From the NCBI GenBank assembly GCA_937958375.1, contig CALGNY010000024.1, positions 1-5,950 of the forward strand: a stretch of DNA of 5,950 nucleotides. Reading direction: 5' to 3'. Under the pieces are notes generated by a model. That model saw nothing but the letters and a program-made list of their open reading frames with translations. It made no database searches and was not told the DNA's origin. Positions 5,863 through 5,950 of the stretch are shown here, one piece after another. Each line of letters opens with the position of its first letter. The first letter of the stretch is position 1. The translations under genes and the position numbers were made by a program. This DNA comes from an uncultured Bacillaceae bacterium. Its GTDB lineage: Bacteria > Bacillota > Bacilli > Bacillales > Alkalibacillaceae.

Positions 5863-5950
5863 CTATTGAAGGGTGCGCTCGGTTTTAGTTTCTCCACCCT
5901 TTATGATAGCAGGCCTATTGGAGGGTAGCTTCTGTTTTGTTTTTCTACCC
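5863..5950. repeat. Two tandem copies of a hairpin-forming repeat, running off the right edge
   Basis: Copy one (5863-5899) and copy two (5915-5950) start 52 bases apart. Both begin CTATTG, then (A/G)AGGGT, a T-rich middle with GTTTTxGTTT, and end ACCC. Each can fold: AAGGGTG (5869-5875) with CACCCTT (5895-5901) in copy one, and GGGTAG (5923-5928) with CTACCC (5945-5950) in copy two. The pair after GGGT differs (G-C against A-T) but stays complementary. No reading frame covers them. The second copy reaches the last base, so the array may continue. Confidence 0.6.

Noticed and set aside
1..5950. CRISPR array, insertion sequence, tRNA, rRNA or phage genes
   Set aside because: I found no repeat-spacer pattern, transposase-like frame, terminal repeats or tRNA-like folds; the window is core metabolic genes with compact intergenic gaps.

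Overview
The window looks like chromosomal core DNA from a low-to-moderate GC Gram-positive bacterium of the order Bacillales. The evidence is an ATP-type PEP carboxykinase closely resembling the Bacillus subtilis protein, an S-box (SAM-I) riboswitch ahead of metK, AGGA/GGAGG ribosome-binding sites, TTG start use, and U-tailed hairpin terminators. The order pckA (leftward), then metK and asnB (rightward), is the one I recall from B. subtilis. Protein differences suggest a relative rather than B. subtilis itself, perhaps Planococcaceae; that family placement is a guess.

Layout. Positions 1-1502 (minus) hold most of pckA, cut by the left edge and missing roughly its last 27 codons. Positions 1503-1802 are a divergent regulatory region with a pckA promoter and a CcpN-like operator inside repeated inverted half-sites. 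A Nudix hydrolase gene (1803-2360, plus) sits between pckA and metK, where I recall no gene in B. subtilis. It may end in a weak terminator. The metK control region (2379-2590) follows: a promoter, a complete SAM-I aptamer, an antiterminator and an intrinsic terminator. Next come metK (2659-3858), a strong hairpin terminator in an 89-base gap, and asnB (3948-5750) with its own terminator. The last ~90 bases hold two copies of a hairpin-forming repeat that runs off the right edge.

How the genes relate. PckA makes PEP from oxaloacetate for gluconeogenesis. MetK makes SAM, which shuts off metK through the riboswitch. AsnB is an ATP-dependent amidotransferase. The grouping seems to be conserved neighbourhood rather than one pathway, and each gene carries its own control signals.

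No wholly new multi-gene system is visible. The strongest unusual signal is the AsnB-like protein: its synthetase domain is intact and B. subtilis-like, but its glutaminase domain keeps Cys2 and NGELYN while lacking HRGPD, a clear RLSIxD motif and the usual glutamine-binding Asp. Second are RNA structures in the metK-asnB gap, where a long alternative helix reaches into the asnB ribosome-binding site and competes with the base of the terminator. Third are the pckA operator array and the paired-change hairpin repeats at the right edge.
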